Shown here in pieces: positions 1 through 9,451 of a DNA stretch of 64,000 nucleotides (positions are counted from its first letter, which is position 1; the number at the start of each line of letters is the position of its first letter). The stretch covers positions 8,370,001 through 8,434,000 of the forward strand of contig NZ_CP108476.1 in assembly GCF_036226465.1 (NCBI RefSeq), given 5' to 3'. The position numbers and the translations under genes are program-made. A model generated the notes under the pieces. That model had not been told where the DNA came from and did no database searches. It was given only the letters and a program-made list of their open reading frames with translations. This DNA comes from Kitasatospora sp. NBC_01250 (GTDB taxonomy: Bacteria > Actinomycetota > Actinomycetes > Streptomycetales > Streptomycetaceae).

Positions 1-1
1 G

Positions 2-1039
2 GCCGCCCGGGGCGCCGGGTGCGAACTGCTCTCGCCGTGGGCCGCGCCCACCCTCCTCGCCCCCATGGCCCTCGACGCGCCGCCGCACCGGACGGGCCTG
101 TGGTTCAGCGTCTTCGAACCGGGCGCGGGCTGGGGACCCGAGGCGCCGTTCACGGCCCGCTACGCCTCCGAAACCCCCGCCCTGGCCGTCTTCCGCGATG
201 ACCTGTACTGCGTCTACCAGGGCCGGGGCGATGACCCCGACCTGTGGTGGAGCGCGCACCGCGCAGACGGCAGCTGGTCCGAGGACCAGCCGTTCCCCGC
301 CCACCACACCCTGGGCAGCCCGGCCCTGGCCGTGTTCCAGGACCGGCTGTACTGCGCGCACCGCCGCGGCTCGGGCGACTGGAGCATCGCGCTGACCTCG
401 TACGACGGTCGTACCTGGGAGCCGGACCAGCCGGTCCCGCACGCCGAGAGCGTCTACGGCCCGGCGCTGGCCGTCTTCCGCGACGCTCTCCACCTCGCCT
501 ACGCCGACGCCGCCCAGCGGATCATGGTCACCACCAGCCGGGACGGCCGCAGCTGGACCGCCCCCGAACCCGTCCCCGGCTGCGCCACCACGAGGTCCCC
601 GGCGCTCGCCGTGTACGACGGCGCCCTCCACCTGCTGCACGGCAACCCCAAGGACGGCGCGATCCACTGGAGCCGGCTGCGCGACACCACCTGGACACCC
701 GAGGGCGCGCTGCCCGGACACCGGACCCGCAGCAACATCGGCCTCGCCGTCTTCGACGGCAAACTGATGTGCGTCCACCGCGACCCCGCCCGCCAGCAGC
801 TCTGGTGGTCGGCCTTCGACGGCGCGGCGTGGAGCAGGGACACCGAGATGCCGGGGCACAACAGCAAGTACGGTCCGGCCCTGGCCGTGCACCGCAACCG
901 CACCGGCACCCACGACCAACTCCTGTGCGTCCACCGCGGCCACGCCCAGCGGTTCGTCACCGCGGCCGGGCAGGTGCTGACCGACGAGGACCCGGCCGGG
1001 CTGCACGACCTCGACGACCCGGGCTCCGCCGCCGACTGA
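2..1039 (+). CDS. Beta-propeller repeat protein, 5' end outside window
   Basis: At least 324 residues are built of about six repeats of roughly 50 residues, each with a PALAVF(R/Q/D)-x-L-(Y/H)-C/A core followed by a W-S strand. This is the pattern of a bladed sialidase- or lectin-like propeller. The reading frame is open to the first base of the window. The first internal ATG (65) has no Shine-Dalgarno sequence, so the true start is probably upstream and this is the C-terminal part. No catalytic motif is visible; a carbohydrate- or surface-binding role is possible but unproven. No neighbour gives a functional hint. Confidence 0.6.
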   Translation, partial: AARGAGCELLSPWAAPTLLAPMALDAPPHRTGLWFSVFEPGAGWGPEAPFTARYASETPALAVFRDDLYCVYQGRGDDPDLWWSAHRADGSWSEDQPFPAHHTLGSPALAVFQDRLYCAHRRGSGDWSIALTSYDGRTWEPDQPVPHAESVYGPALAVFRDALHLAYADAAQRIMVTTSRDGRSWTAPEPVPGCATTRSPALAVYDGALHLLHGNPKDGAIHWSRLRDTTWTPEGALPGHRTRSNIGLAVFDGKLMCVHRDPARQQLWWSAFDGAAWSRDTEMPGHNSKYGPALAVHRNRTGTHDQLLCVHRGHAQRFVTAAGQVLTDEDPAGLHDLDDPGSAAD

Positions 1040-1245
1040 GACGGTGCGCGCGCTCGGGGTCAGACCGGGTGACCGGGACGCCGGCCATGCCGTGGGTGGC
1101 ACCCGTCCGGCGTAGTCGGCCACCCGGGTGGGGGCTCTCCGGTCGTGCGAGGGGGGTGACTCGGGTCTGCTGCGGTGGAGGGGTCCGACGCCCGGGTCCC
1201 GACGGTTGAACTGCCGCCCCTCCCGCTGGAAGAGAGCCACCGCCC

Positions 1246-2547
1246 ATGTCGTCGACCGACTCGGGGCCGCCCGACCAGCCGAGCGAGGGGGAACTGGGTG
1301 AGATGCGCCGCCGCATCGCCCAGTTGGAGGCTGCGGCCGGGCCCCGCGAGCAGCACCACCGGCTGCGGACGGCCGGCTCGACCGTGTTGATCGTCGTCGC
1401 GTCCGTGCTGTCACTGCTCGCGGTGATCGCGGTGTGGACGCACGACGTGGTCAGCGACACGGACCGGTTCGTGGCCGCCCTCGCGCCGCTGGCCCACAAC
1501 CCCGATGTGCAGGGCGCGGCGGCCGACCGCATCACCAACGGCGTGGTGCAGCAGATCGACGTCTCCGGGGTGGTGAACCAGCTCTCCTCGGCCGCCGCCG
1601 CCCAGGGGGTGCCGCCGCAACTGGCCCAGCTGGTCAACGGCCTGAGCGGCCCGCTCACCAGCGCGCTGACCGACCTCGTCCACGGCGCCGCCGAGCGGGT
1701 GGTGACCAGCGACGCTTTCGCGACCGTGTGGGAGCAGGCGCTGCGCACCGGCCACGCCACGATGGACAAGGCGCTGACGGGGCAGGGCGGCGCCGCGGTG
1801 CAGCTGACGAACGACGAGGTGACCCTCGACATCGCACCGGCCGTGCAGCAGGTGAAGGCCCAACTGGTCGATGCCGGCTTCGCACCGGCCGCCAGGATCC
1901 CGGACGTCCACACCGACTTCGTGATCTTCTCCTCTCCCGACCTCGCCAAGATCAGGAGCGCCTTCCGGCTCCTGGAGATCCTGGGCAACTGGCTGCCCGT
2001 CATCGCGGTGCTCCTCGCCGCGGCGGGGGTGCTCACCGCGGTCGGTCGGCGCCGGGCGCTGATCGGGGCGGCCCTCGGGATCGCGGCGGCGATGCTGCTG
2101 CTCGGCATCGCACTGGCCGTCTTCCGCTCCTACTTCCTCGACCATCTGCCGTCGGACGCCTCACCCGCGGCGGCCGGGGCGGTCTTCGACGCCTTGGTGG
2201 TGTTCCTGCGCCAGGCGGTGCGCGCGGTGGGCGTGCTCGCTGTCCTGGTCGCGCTCGGGGCCTTCCTCTCGGGTCCCTCCCGTGTCGCAGCGGCCACGCG
2301 CCGCATCGCCGGCAGCGGCATGGCCGGTGCGCGTTCGGCGGCGGACTCCGTGGGTTTCCGTGCCGGGCCGGTGGAGCCGTTCGTGCACAGGTGGAAGCGG
2401 TGGATCGGGGTCGCGATCCTGCTCGTCGCCGCCGTCGTCTTCGTGTTCTGGGCCCATCCGACGGCCATGGTCGTCTTCTGGTTCGCGGTGGTGGTGCTGG
2501 CTGCCTTCGCCGTCCGTGAGTTCCTCGCCCCGCGCGCCTCGGCATAG
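1246..2547 (+). CDS. Integral membrane protein, unknown function
   Basis: 433 residues. The N-terminus is cytosolic and predicted coiled-coil (EMRRRIAQLEAA, residues 20-31). TM1 lies at about 44-64. A soluble, probably extracytoplasmic, domain of about 180 residues follows (AAERVVTSDAF, QVKAQLVDAG). Five further hydrophobic segments lie near 250-270, 272-295, 322-345, 388-405 and 410-428. The start is supported by GGAAGAG-like purines 10 bases upstream. Proteins of this layout are common and uncharacterised in streptomycetes. It stands alone, facing a convergent membrane gene. Confidence 0.7.
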   Translation: MSSTDSGPPDQPSEGELGEMRRRIAQLEAAAGPREQHHRLRTAGSTVLIVVASVLSLLAVIAVWTHDVVSDTDRFVAALAPLAHNPDVQGAAADRITNGVVQQIDVSGVVNQLSSAAAAQGVPPQLAQLVNGLSGPLTSALTDLVHGAAERVVTSDAFATVWEQALRTGHATMDKALTGQGGAAVQLTNDEVTLDIAPAVQQVKAQLVDAGFAPAARIPDVHTDFVIFSSPDLAKIRSAFRLLEILGNWLPVIAVLLAAAGVLTAVGRRRALIGAALGIAAAMLLLGIALAVFRSYFLDHLPSDASPAAAGAVFDALVVFLRQAVRAVGVLAVLVALGAFLSGPSRVAAATRRIAGSGMAGARSAADSVGFRAGPVEPFVHRWKRWIGVAILLVAAVVFVFWAHPTAMVVFWFAVVVLAAFAVREFLAPRASA

Positions 2548-2613
2548 CCGGTGGTCGAGCCGGGGCTGTGCTGCGGCAGTCGGGTCGCCTGCAGTGGTGC
2601 CGGGGCGGCTCCG

Positions 2614-3135
2614 TCAGTGGCTCAACCCGGCCTTGGCCGCCACGATCACCAGCCCGAGCACCAGGTTGACCGCGGCCTCCAGGGCAGCGCTGCGACGTGA
2701 CGCACTGGCGTGCAGGGCGCCGAGGTAGGCCCAGGCGACCTGCTGCGCCACGGCGACCGCCAGGGCGAGCCAGCCGGTGGCGGTGAGGCCCAGGCCCAGG
2801 AGCGGACTGACGGCCACCACGGCCGCCGGCAGCACGGCCGCCTCGGTGATCGACCACTCGACCCGTCCGACGTCACGCACCTGCGGCCAGTCGATGCGAC
2901 GGCCCACCGACCGCTCACCCGCCAGGCGCGCATAGACGTGGGCGACCCAGAAGACGAGCCCGGTGACGAGCAGCAGCACGACGGTCTCGAAGCGGGGGAA
3001 CTTGCCGGCCGTGCTCGACGCGGCGATCACGGACGCGGCCAGCAGGGATCCGTAGACGGCGCCCGCGTAGTCGGTGCGGGAGACCGCACGGTCGCCCCGG
3101 CGGGCTCTGCGCAGCCACGGGATGATGTGCGTCAC
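2614..3135 (-). CDS. Small integral membrane protein
   Basis: 173 residues from a GTG start (VTHIIPWLRR), preceded by GGTGAG. An upstream in-frame ATG would add a proline/arginine-rich stretch that looks untranslated. Four hydrophobic segments follow, the last ending VNLVLGLVIVAAKAG near the C-terminus. No enzymatic motif is visible. It resembles streptomycete integral membrane proteins of unknown function. It is transcribed convergently with the membrane gene at 1246-2547, 66 bases away. Confidence 0.6.
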   Translation of the reverse strand: MTHIIPWLRRARRGDRAVSRTDYAGAVYGSLLAASVIAASSTAGKFPRFETVVLLLVTGLVFWVAHVYARLAGERSVGRRIDWPQVRDVGRVEWSITEAAVLPAAVVAVSPLLGLGLTATGWLALAVAVAQQVAWAYLGALHASASRRSAALEAAVNLVLGLVIVAAKAGLSH

Positions 3136-3280
3136 CGGCTCACCGTACAGACGCCCGGGCGGTCGGCCGGGTGCGCCACGCCTGCCGGGCACCGGCTCAG
3201 GGAGCGCCCGTACGTGCTCCGACGAGGCCGCCCGTCCGGCCATCGGGGCGACCGTTGCGCCCCGATGAGCGGCCGGAGGC

Positions 3281-3712
3281 TCAGACCTCGCGGTCCCCGT
3301 CGACCATGCCGGCGCAGAGCGCCCAGATGACGAAGATGTCGATGGCGATCAGCACGATCGCCCAGAACGGGTAGTAGGGCAGCCACAGGAAGTTGGCGAC
3401 CATGGCGAGACCGGCGAGGAGGACACCCACGACGCGTGCCCACACGGCGCCGCTGAAGAGGGCCACGCCCGCGATGACGACGAGGACACCCAGGATCAGG
3501 TGCACCCAGCCCCAGCCCGTGGTGTTGAAGCTGTACGAGTAGTGGCGCGTGACGACGACCAGGTCGTCCTTGGCGATGGCGGCGATCCCTTCGAACACCG
3601 ACATCGCGCCACCGAAGACCATCATCGCCGCGGCGAAGAAGGTCCAGCCGGTCGCGAACGGCCGCCGGGTTGTCACGGCGCCTCTCGGCGCCCCACTCGT
3701 GTTGCTGGCCAT
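3281..3712 (-). CDS. DUF7144-type four-TM membrane protein
   Basis: 143 residues starting MASNTSGAPRG, with AAGGAG ideally placed upstream of the ATG. Four hydrophobic helices follow: GWTFFAAAMMVFGG, GWGWVHLILGVLVVIAG, VVGVLLAGLAMVANFLWLPYYP and AIVLIAIDIFVIWAL. The FLWLPYYPFW turn is typical of the small actinobacterial membrane family called DUF7144 (family assignment from memory). Function is unknown. A 176-base gap to the exporter downstream suggests its own promoter. Confidence 0.72.
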   Translation of the reverse strand: MASNTSGAPRGAVTTRRPFATGWTFFAAAMMVFGGAMSVFEGIAAIAKDDLVVVTRHYSYSFNTTGWGWVHLILGVLVVIAGVALFSGAVWARVVGVLLAGLAMVANFLWLPYYPFWAIVLIAIDIFVIWALCAGMVDGDREV

Positions 3713-3888
3713 GTCTAGCTCCTTCGGAGGGTCTGCTGCCGGTCGGCGGCAGGTGGAGCACTCCTCTTCCAGGCTTGCACAGCGGGATCGGGCCAGCGCG
3801 TCGACCGGTCGGCGCCGGGCTCGCAGGCGCGGCCGTCCCTCGCGAACGCCTCCGCCGCCGGTGGACGGGAGGGCCGAAGCGGCCCGGG

Positions 3889-5505
3889 TCAGGCCGTGGG
3901 GGAGGCCGAGCCCGTCTGGGAGGCCGGGATCCGCCTGGTGAAGAACAGGGCGAGCAGAGCGGTGAGGGCGAGGACGCCGAGCGCCGCACGCAGGCCGGCG
4001 ATCCTTGCCTCGCTGTTCGCGTCGATCGCGGCCTGCGCCACCTCCGGACTGGTGCCGGCCTTGTCGAGGGCGCTGCGGAGCTGGGGGTCGGACAGGAACG
4101 GGATGCCGCTCTCGAGCTTGACGGTGGCGCTGCTCACGACCTCGGGAGGCAGGCTCTGGTTCTGCTCGATGCTGGTCTGGAACGAGGCGCTCAGGGTGGC
4201 GATGAGGATCGAGCCGGCCAGTGCTGTTCCGATGGAGGCACCGAGGTTGGTGACGGCGTTCTGCACGCCGCCGACCTCCGCGCTCTTCTCGTCCGGTACG
4301 GCGGAGACGGTGACCGCGCCGAGCTGGGAGGCCAGTGCCCCCACACCGAGGCCGATCAGCAGGAGCGGCACGGTGACGACGTCCGCTCCCGCTCCGGAGT
4401 CGAGCGCCGCCAGGAGGACCACGGCTCCGGCGAACAGGGCCAGGATGCCCAGGCGGACGACCCGGCGCGGTGAGGCCTTCGGGCGCAGCCGGGGGATCAG
4501 GATCGCGGCGGCCAGCAGGGTCAGCGAGAGCGGCAGCAGCCGGGCGCCGGTCGCCAGAGCGGACAGGCCCAGGGCGATGGACAGGTAGAGCGGGACCAGG
4601 AAGAAGACGCCCATCTGGACGAGGTACTGGAAGAAGAACATCGTCAGCCCGCCGGTGAGCTGCCGGTTGCGCAGCAGGGCGGGATCCAGGATCGGCTCCT
4701 GGTGCCGCTGCACCAGGCGGTCCTCCCAGGACAGGAAGACCCGGACGAGGAGCAGGCCGGCCAGCATGAGCCAGACCACGAGCGAGACGCCGAGCCAGGC
4801 GGGTGCGCCGGGCTTGGGCAGGAACCAGCCCCATTCACTGGACCGCAGGACGCCGTAGACGAAGCTCCCGAGGCCGGCGGCGGACAGCACGGCACCGACG
4901 AGGTCGATGTGGTGACCGGTCTCGGTGGGAGCGTCGGCGAGGCGGCGGGCGAAGGCGAGGACGGCGAGCACGCCGACGACCTCGCCGGCGAACACCCAGC
5001 GCCAGGAGAAGTAGGTGGTGGCGATGCCGCCGATGATCGGGCCGACGGCGATCGCGACGGCACTCGCGGCGGCGACCAGCCCGTAGGCGGCGGGCCGGCG
5101 CTCGGACGCGAAGTTGCCGGCCACCAGCGCGACGATCGCCGGCAGGATCAGCGCCGCTCCGATGCCCTCGAGAAGGGACCAGCCGATCAGCAGCACGGTG
5201 AGGTTGGGGGCGAGCGCGGTGGTGAAGGAGCCGCAGCCGTAGATGCAGCAGCCGATCATGAACGCGCGCTTGCGGCCGATGAGCACGCCGACCTTGCCGC
5301 CGGGAATCATGAACATCGCCATGACGAGCGTGTAGGCGGTGATCGCACCCTGGATCCCGGTCACGGTGGTACCGACGTCCTTGGCCACCGACGCGATCGA
5401 GACGTTCATGACGGAGCTGTCCAGCGCCATCAGGAACTGCCCGGCGGCAAGAGTCAGCAGGACGGAGCCCGACGTGGCCGGGCTTCTCGCGGCTTCCGAT
5501 GGCAT
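3889..5505 (-). CDS. MFS drug exporter, DHA2 (14-TM) family
   Basis: 538 residues from MPSEAARSPATS. The family signatures are clear: LMALDSSVMNVSIASVAKDVG in TM1, GGKVGVLIGRKRAF in loop 2-3, and GWSLLEGIGAALILPA (motif C region). Fourteen hydrophobic segments fit the EmrB/QacA type of proton-driven exporter. A late periplasmic loop carries QSLPPEVVSSA. A longer reading frame extends upstream, but the extra sequence is low-complexity and the MPSEAAR start agrees with the family. The gene is divergent from the DUF2252 gene, with a 212-base shared promoter region. The substrate is unknown. Confidence 0.85.
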   Translation of the reverse strand: MPSEAARSPATSGSVLLTLAAGQFLMALDSSVMNVSIASVAKDVGTTVTGIQGAITAYTLVMAMFMIPGGKVGVLIGRKRAFMIGCCIYGCGSFTTALAPNLTVLLIGWSLLEGIGAALILPAIVALVAGNFASERRPAAYGLVAAASAVAIAVGPIIGGIATTYFSWRWVFAGEVVGVLAVLAFARRLADAPTETGHHIDLVGAVLSAAGLGSFVYGVLRSSEWGWFLPKPGAPAWLGVSLVVWLMLAGLLLVRVFLSWEDRLVQRHQEPILDPALLRNRQLTGGLTMFFFQYLVQMGVFFLVPLYLSIALGLSALATGARLLPLSLTLLAAAILIPRLRPKASPRRVVRLGILALFAGAVVLLAALDSGAGADVVTVPLLLIGLGVGALASQLGAVTVSAVPDEKSAEVGGVQNAVTNLGASIGTALAGSILIATLSASFQTSIEQNQSLPPEVVSSATVKLESGIPFLSDPQLRSALDKAGTSPEVAQAAIDANSEARIAGLRAALGVLALTALLALFFTRRIPASQTGSASPTA

Positions 5506-5717
5506 GGGCGCATCCTGCCAGCCGCTCCCGTTCGATGCCGCCAGACCCGCCCGGGGCTCGACCGGTTGGGGCAAACCGGACGGGAAGGGGCCCGCTGGGC
5601 ACGCTGACGGCCGTGACGACCGCACGGGAGCCGCCCGCGGGCCCGCCCGCGAGGCCCGAGGACGTGCGCGCCGCTGCTGGCGCGCCCAGGCTTGAAGGGG
5701 GTGGAGAGGAGGACATC

Positions 5718-7058
5718 GTGAACAGTCCGACCGAACGTGCCCGCCACGGCCGGGCCGTGCGCCAGCGCGTGGCACGCGGCTCGCACGGACGATGGACCGC
5801 CGCGGCCAACCGGCCCGATCCCCTCGGTGTGCTGCAGCAGGAGGCCGCCGACCGGGTGGTGGGCCTCCTACCGATCCGCTACGGACGCATGGTGGCGTCC
5901 CCGTTCGCGTTCTTCCGGGGCGCGGCGGCGGTCATGGCCGCAGACCTCGCCGCCGTCGCGGACACCGGGTTGACCGTCCAGCTCTGCGGCGACGCCCACC
6001 TGCTGAACTTCGGCGTCTTCGCCTCGCCCGAACGCGCCCTGGTCTTCGATGTGAACGACTTCGACGAGACGCTGCCCGGCCCGTTCGAATGGGACGTCAA
6101 ACGGCTGGCCGCCAGCCTCGCGGTCGCCGCCAGGCAGAACGGCCACAGTGACCAGCACGCGCGGCGGGCAGCCCGTGCGGCGGTCCAGGCGTACCGGCTC
6201 GCCATGCGACGACTGGCCGGGATGGGTGAACTCGCCGTCTGGTACGAGCGACTCGACGCCGCCGCGATCCTCCCGCTCGTCAGCGAACCCGGTCGCAGGA
6301 AGCGGGTCGAGGCGAACCTGGGGCGCGCGCGTGGTCGCACGAGCCTGCAGGCACTGGGCAAGCTCACCGAGGTCCGGGACGGCCACCGGTGCATCGTCGA
6401 CGACCCGCCGCTGCTGGAACCGGTCGGCCCGCCCGAGCTGCGGGCCGTCGGCAAGATCTTCGCCGAGTACCGCGGCACGCTCCCCGAGGAGCGCCGCCTC
6501 CTGCTGGACCGGTACCGGTTCGTCGATGCGGCGCGCAAGGTCGTCGGCGTCGGAAGCGTGGGGACCCGCTGCTTCGTCCTGCTGCTCACCGGCCGCGACG
6601 AGCAGGACCCGCTCTTCCTGCAGATCAAGGAAGCCGGACCGTCCGTCCTGCAGGACTACCTGCCGGCCGCGGACCAGGCACACCAAGGGCACCGGGTCGT
6701 CGCGGGCCAGCGGCTGATGCAGGCCGCGGGCGACATCTTCCTCGGCTGGATGACCGGACCGGCGGGCCGGCACTTCTACTGCCGGCAGCTGCGTGACATG
6801 AAGGGATCGGCCGACGTCGAAACGATGGACCCGGGGCTGCTGCGCCAGTACGCCGAACTGTGCGGTGCGGCCCTGGCCCGTGCGCACGCCCGGACCGGCG
6901 ACCGCATCGCCGTCGCCGCCTATCTCGGCAGCTCCGACACCTTCGACCGCGCTGTTGCCGAGTTCGCGCTCCACTACGCCGACCAGAACACCCGGGACCA
7001 CGGCGCACTCAGGACGGCAGTCTCCGCGGGAGACATCCCGGCGACCGAGCACGCCTGA
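5718..7058 (+). CDS. DUF2252 family protein
   Basis: 446 residues. The GTG start (VNSPTERARHG) has a strong GAGGAGG ribosome-binding site 7 bases upstream. Family hallmarks are RMVASPFAFFRGAA, LCGDAHLLNFGVFASPER, VFDVNDFDETLPGPFEWDVKRLAASL and RQLRDMKGS. The GDAHLLNFG and NDFDE segments recall the catalytic loop and metal-binding Asp of kinase-like folds (APH/RIO type), so DUF2252 is often treated as a kinase-like family. Biochemical function is unknown. It is a single gene, convergent with the CMD-family gene. Confidence 0.8.
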   Translation: MNSPTERARHGRAVRQRVARGSHGRWTAAANRPDPLGVLQQEAADRVVGLLPIRYGRMVASPFAFFRGAAAVMAADLAAVADTGLTVQLCGDAHLLNFGVFASPERALVFDVNDFDETLPGPFEWDVKRLAASLAVAARQNGHSDQHARRAARAAVQAYRLAMRRLAGMGELAVWYERLDAAAILPLVSEPGRRKRVEANLGRARGRTSLQALGKLTEVRDGHRCIVDDPPLLEPVGPPELRAVGKIFAEYRGTLPEERRLLLDRYRFVDAARKVVGVGSVGTRCFVLLLTGRDEQDPLFLQIKEAGPSVLQDYLPAADQAHQGHRVVAGQRLMQAAGDIFLGWMTGPAGRHFYCRQLRDMKGSADVETMDPGLLRQYAELCGAALARAHARTGDRIAVAAYLGSSDTFDRAVAEFALHYADQNTRDHGALRTAVSAGDIPATEHA

Positions 7059-7103
7059 GGCAACCAGGCGTGCCCGACGGGGCAACCGGGCGCGTCCGAA
7101 CGG

Positions 7104-7424
7104 CTACGCTCCGGCCTCGGAGTCGGCCACCGCGATGGCGAGTCCGAGGGCCTGGGCGATGTGGGTGGCCGCCGACATCACGCGGGCGGTGCCCACGATC
7201 GGTGCGATGGCGACCAGGACGTCCTGTATCTGCTCGGGTGTCAGGTTGGACTCGTCGGCGGCGCCGAGGTGGGTGAGGTAGGACATCGGCGGTGCGTCCA
7301 TGGCGACGAGCGCGGCGATGCGGGTGAGCAGCAGGGTGTCCGTCGGGAACCCGCACCGTTCGATCGAGTCGAGGGTCATGGCGGCCAGGGTGTCGAGGAC
7401 CGGGGTTTCGGCTGACGTCGTCAT
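7104..7424 (-). CDS. Carboxymuconolactone decarboxylase-family protein
   Basis: 106 residues. The helical CMD core is seen in LLLTRIAALVAMDAPPMSYLTHL and LTPEQIQDVLVAIAPIVGTARVMSAATHIAQALG. The CxxC pair of AhpD-type peroxidase members is absent, so thiol peroxidase activity is unlikely. An AGGAGA sequence lies just upstream of the ATG. The role is unknown. The 257-base gap upstream, before the divergent dehydrogenase-like gene, must hold promoters for both; I see no clear motif in it. Confidence 0.75.
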   Translation of the reverse strand: MTTSAETPVLDTLAAMTLDSIERCGFPTDTLLLTRIAALVAMDAPPMSYLTHLGAADESNLTPEQIQDVLVAIAPIVGTARVMSAATHIAQALGLAIAVADSEAGA

Positions 7425-7681
7425 GCGGTGTCATCTCCTGAGGGATCGGGAGCCGACACGATCGGTCCAGGGAGGCAGGGCTCCTTGTGTGTCGGATCCC
7501 TCTGTCTCAAACCTAGGAGCCTTCGGGCCCGCCTGCACCCGGTACCGGAACGTGCCCTGGGCCACGTCCTGACCATGAACGAGTACCGGTAGGGGGCATG
7601 ACCAGCGGCGATGGCTTTCCGAGCGGACAAGTACCCGTTGTGCCTGGCCGGGTGATCCGTCAGTATGCCAAGCTCTGCCCC

Positions 7682-8584
7682 ATGAGCTTACTCTCCGTGG
7701 GTTTTATCGGGCTGGGCGTCATGGGCGAGCCGATGGCGCTCAACCTGGTGAAGGCCGGTACCCCGCTGCTGGTCTGGAACCGCACCACCGCCAAGGCCCG
7801 CAGGCCGGCGGCTGCCGGAGCCGAAGTGGCCCCCGATGCGGCGAGTGTGTTCGCCCGCAGCGAGGTCGTCATCCTGATGCTGCTCGACGACCCGGGCGTG
7901 GACGCCGTCCTCGGCCGTGGCACGCCGGCCTTCGCCGAGCGTGTCGCCGGCCGCACGATCGTCAACATGGGGACGTTCGAGCCGACTTACTCGCAGGAGC
8001 TGGCAGCGGAGATCCGCGCTGCGGGCGGCCGCTATGTCGAGTCGCCGGTCTCCGGATCGAGCACCCAGGCCGCCGCCGGCGAGCTGGTCGGGCTGATGGC
8101 CGGGGAGCCGGAGGACGTGGCGGCGGTGCGCCCGCTGCTCGAACCGCTCTGCCGTGAGCTCACGTTCTGCGGGCCGGTGCCCAACGGGCTGTTGATGAAG
8201 CTGGCGGTCAACACCTTCCTGATCACCCAGGTGACCGGGCTGGCCGAGTCGTTCCAGTTCGCGCGGCGCCAAGGGCTCGACCTCGACCAGCTGGTAGCGG
8301 TACTCGGCGCCGGGCCACTGGCGAGCACGACCATGCGGCTGAAGGCACCCAAGCTGGCCGGCGAGGACTTCTCGGTCCAGGCGTCGATCACCGACTCCCA
8401 GAAGGTCGCCCGGTTGATCACCGACACCGCCGCCGCGGCGGGCATCGCGGCCCCGCTGCTCGACGTCTGCCGGGCCCTCTTCGCCGAGACCGGTCAACTC
8501 GGCTACGCGGACTCCGACATGTCCGCCGTCGTCAAGGCCATCGAGGCCCGCGGCCGGACAGTCGACGACCAGCCCGTGCGGTAG
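7682..8584 (+). CDS. Beta-hydroxyacid dehydrogenase-like NAD(P) oxidoreductase
   Basis: 300 residues starting MSLLSVGFIGLGVMGEPMA. The GxGxxG dinucleotide-binding motif is at residues 9-14. It also has the substrate-binding segment SPVSGSSTQAAAGE and the catalytic-Lys region LMKLAVNTFL typical of 3-hydroxyisobutyrate dehydrogenase/imine-reductase-like enzymes. The third codon is TTA (7688-7690), a rare codon that makes translation depend on the bldA tRNA in streptomycetes. An in-frame ATG upstream (7598) would add an atypical 28-residue tail, so I prefer 7682. The substrate is unknown. Confidence 0.8.
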   Translation: MSLLSVGFIGLGVMGEPMALNLVKAGTPLLVWNRTTAKARRPAAAGAEVAPDAASVFARSEVVILMLLDDPGVDAVLGRGTPAFAERVAGRTIVNMGTFEPTYSQELAAEIRAAGGRYVESPVSGSSTQAAAGELVGLMAGEPEDVAAVRPLLEPLCRELTFCGPVPNGLLMKLAVNTFLITQVTGLAESFQFARRQGLDLDQLVAVLGAGPLASTTMRLKAPKLAGEDFSVQASITDSQKVARLITDTAAAAGIAAPLLDVCRALFAETGQLGYADSDMSAVVKAIEARGRTVDDQPVR

Positions 8585-8623
8585 CCGCAGGGGCTGAACG
8601 CGTGCGGACCCAGGAGCAGGTAG

Positions 8624-8653
8624 CTGATGGCGGATCGTCCGATCCGCCATCAG
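8624..8653. terminator. Bidirectional hairpin terminator
   Basis: Perfect inverted repeat with 14-base arms (CTGATGGCGGATCG and complement) and a 2-base centre. It lies between the convergent genes ending at 8584 and 8717, where a shared terminator is expected. Confidence 0.7.
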
Positions 8654-8716
8654 TTCCTCGTCTCCGGTCACTTGCCCACCGGGTGACGCCCCTCTCCGCC
8701 CCCGATCCAAGGCCAC

Positions 8717-9451
8717 CTACCGCGCCGGCCCCGACCCGTTCGGCTCCTCGCCGAAACCGTCGAGCAGTAGCTCTGCCTGTGTCCTCAGGCCATGCCGGTC
8801 GATCAGTTCGGGCATCGCCTCCCGAAGCACCTTGAGCACGACCCGCATCGCATAGACGTCCGCATCCGCGATCGCCCCCTTGGTCGACATCTCCTCCAGT
8901 GCCTCCAGTAGTGGGTACCAGACCTCCCCGCCGACCCTGATGCTCCGTGCGACCTTCTGGAACTCCTTGACGATGCCGGAGTCCCGCATGTCCTGCGGGC
9001 GCCGCTCGAGGTGGTCCAACAGCAGCAGCTCCGGGTCGTTGTACAGGTGCGCCTTGAGGAAGCGCAGCCGGGCGACCCGCGCATGGTCCGTCCGGTGCTG
9101 CCGCGCCGTCGCCGCGGCTTCCTCGGTGAGCCAGAGCTGCACCGTGCCGGTCAGCCCGAGGACACCCAGCTCCGGCTGGTCCACGGGTGCGCCCAGCGCC
9201 GCGTTGGCAGCGTCCTGGGCAGCCAGCACGTCCTCCGGGTCCCACTGCTCGGTGGCGGCTCTCGCGATCTCCCGGAGGCCGAGCGCGATCGCCGCCTTCT
9301 GCCCCTCGTGCGGTGCCGCGGAACCGCCGGGCTGCCAGGAGGCCGAGAAGAGCGCCATGAACGTCACGGCTGGAAGGTTGCTCGGCAGCCGTCGGCGCTC
9401 CGGGTAGTCCCAGTGCAGTCGCGCGGGCTCACGGCGAAACCGGAACCTCAT
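8717..9451 (-). CDS. Hypothetical protein coupled to NTPase
   Basis: 244 residues, mainly helical. The N-terminus is basic (MRFRFRREPARLHWDYPERRR), followed by a motif-free alpha-rich body (LRFLKAHLYNDPELLLLDHLERRPQDM). It shows no TM segment, signal peptide or recognisable catalytic motif. Its start lies inside the 3' end of the upstream NTPase gene (23-base overlap), so the two proteins are probably made together and may interact. I do not recognise the family. It is the last gene of the cyclase-NTPase operon. Confidence 0.6.
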   Translation of the reverse strand: MRFRFRREPARLHWDYPERRRLPSNLPAVTFMALFSASWQPGGSAAPHEGQKAAIALGLREIARAATEQWDPEDVLAAQDAANAALGAPVDQPELGVLGLTGTVQLWLTEEAAATARQHRTDHARVARLRFLKAHLYNDPELLLLDHLERRPQDMRDSGIVKEFQKVARSIRVGGEVWYPLLEALEEMSTKGAIADADVYAMRVVLKVLREAMPELIDRHGLRTQAELLLDGFGEEPNGSGPAR

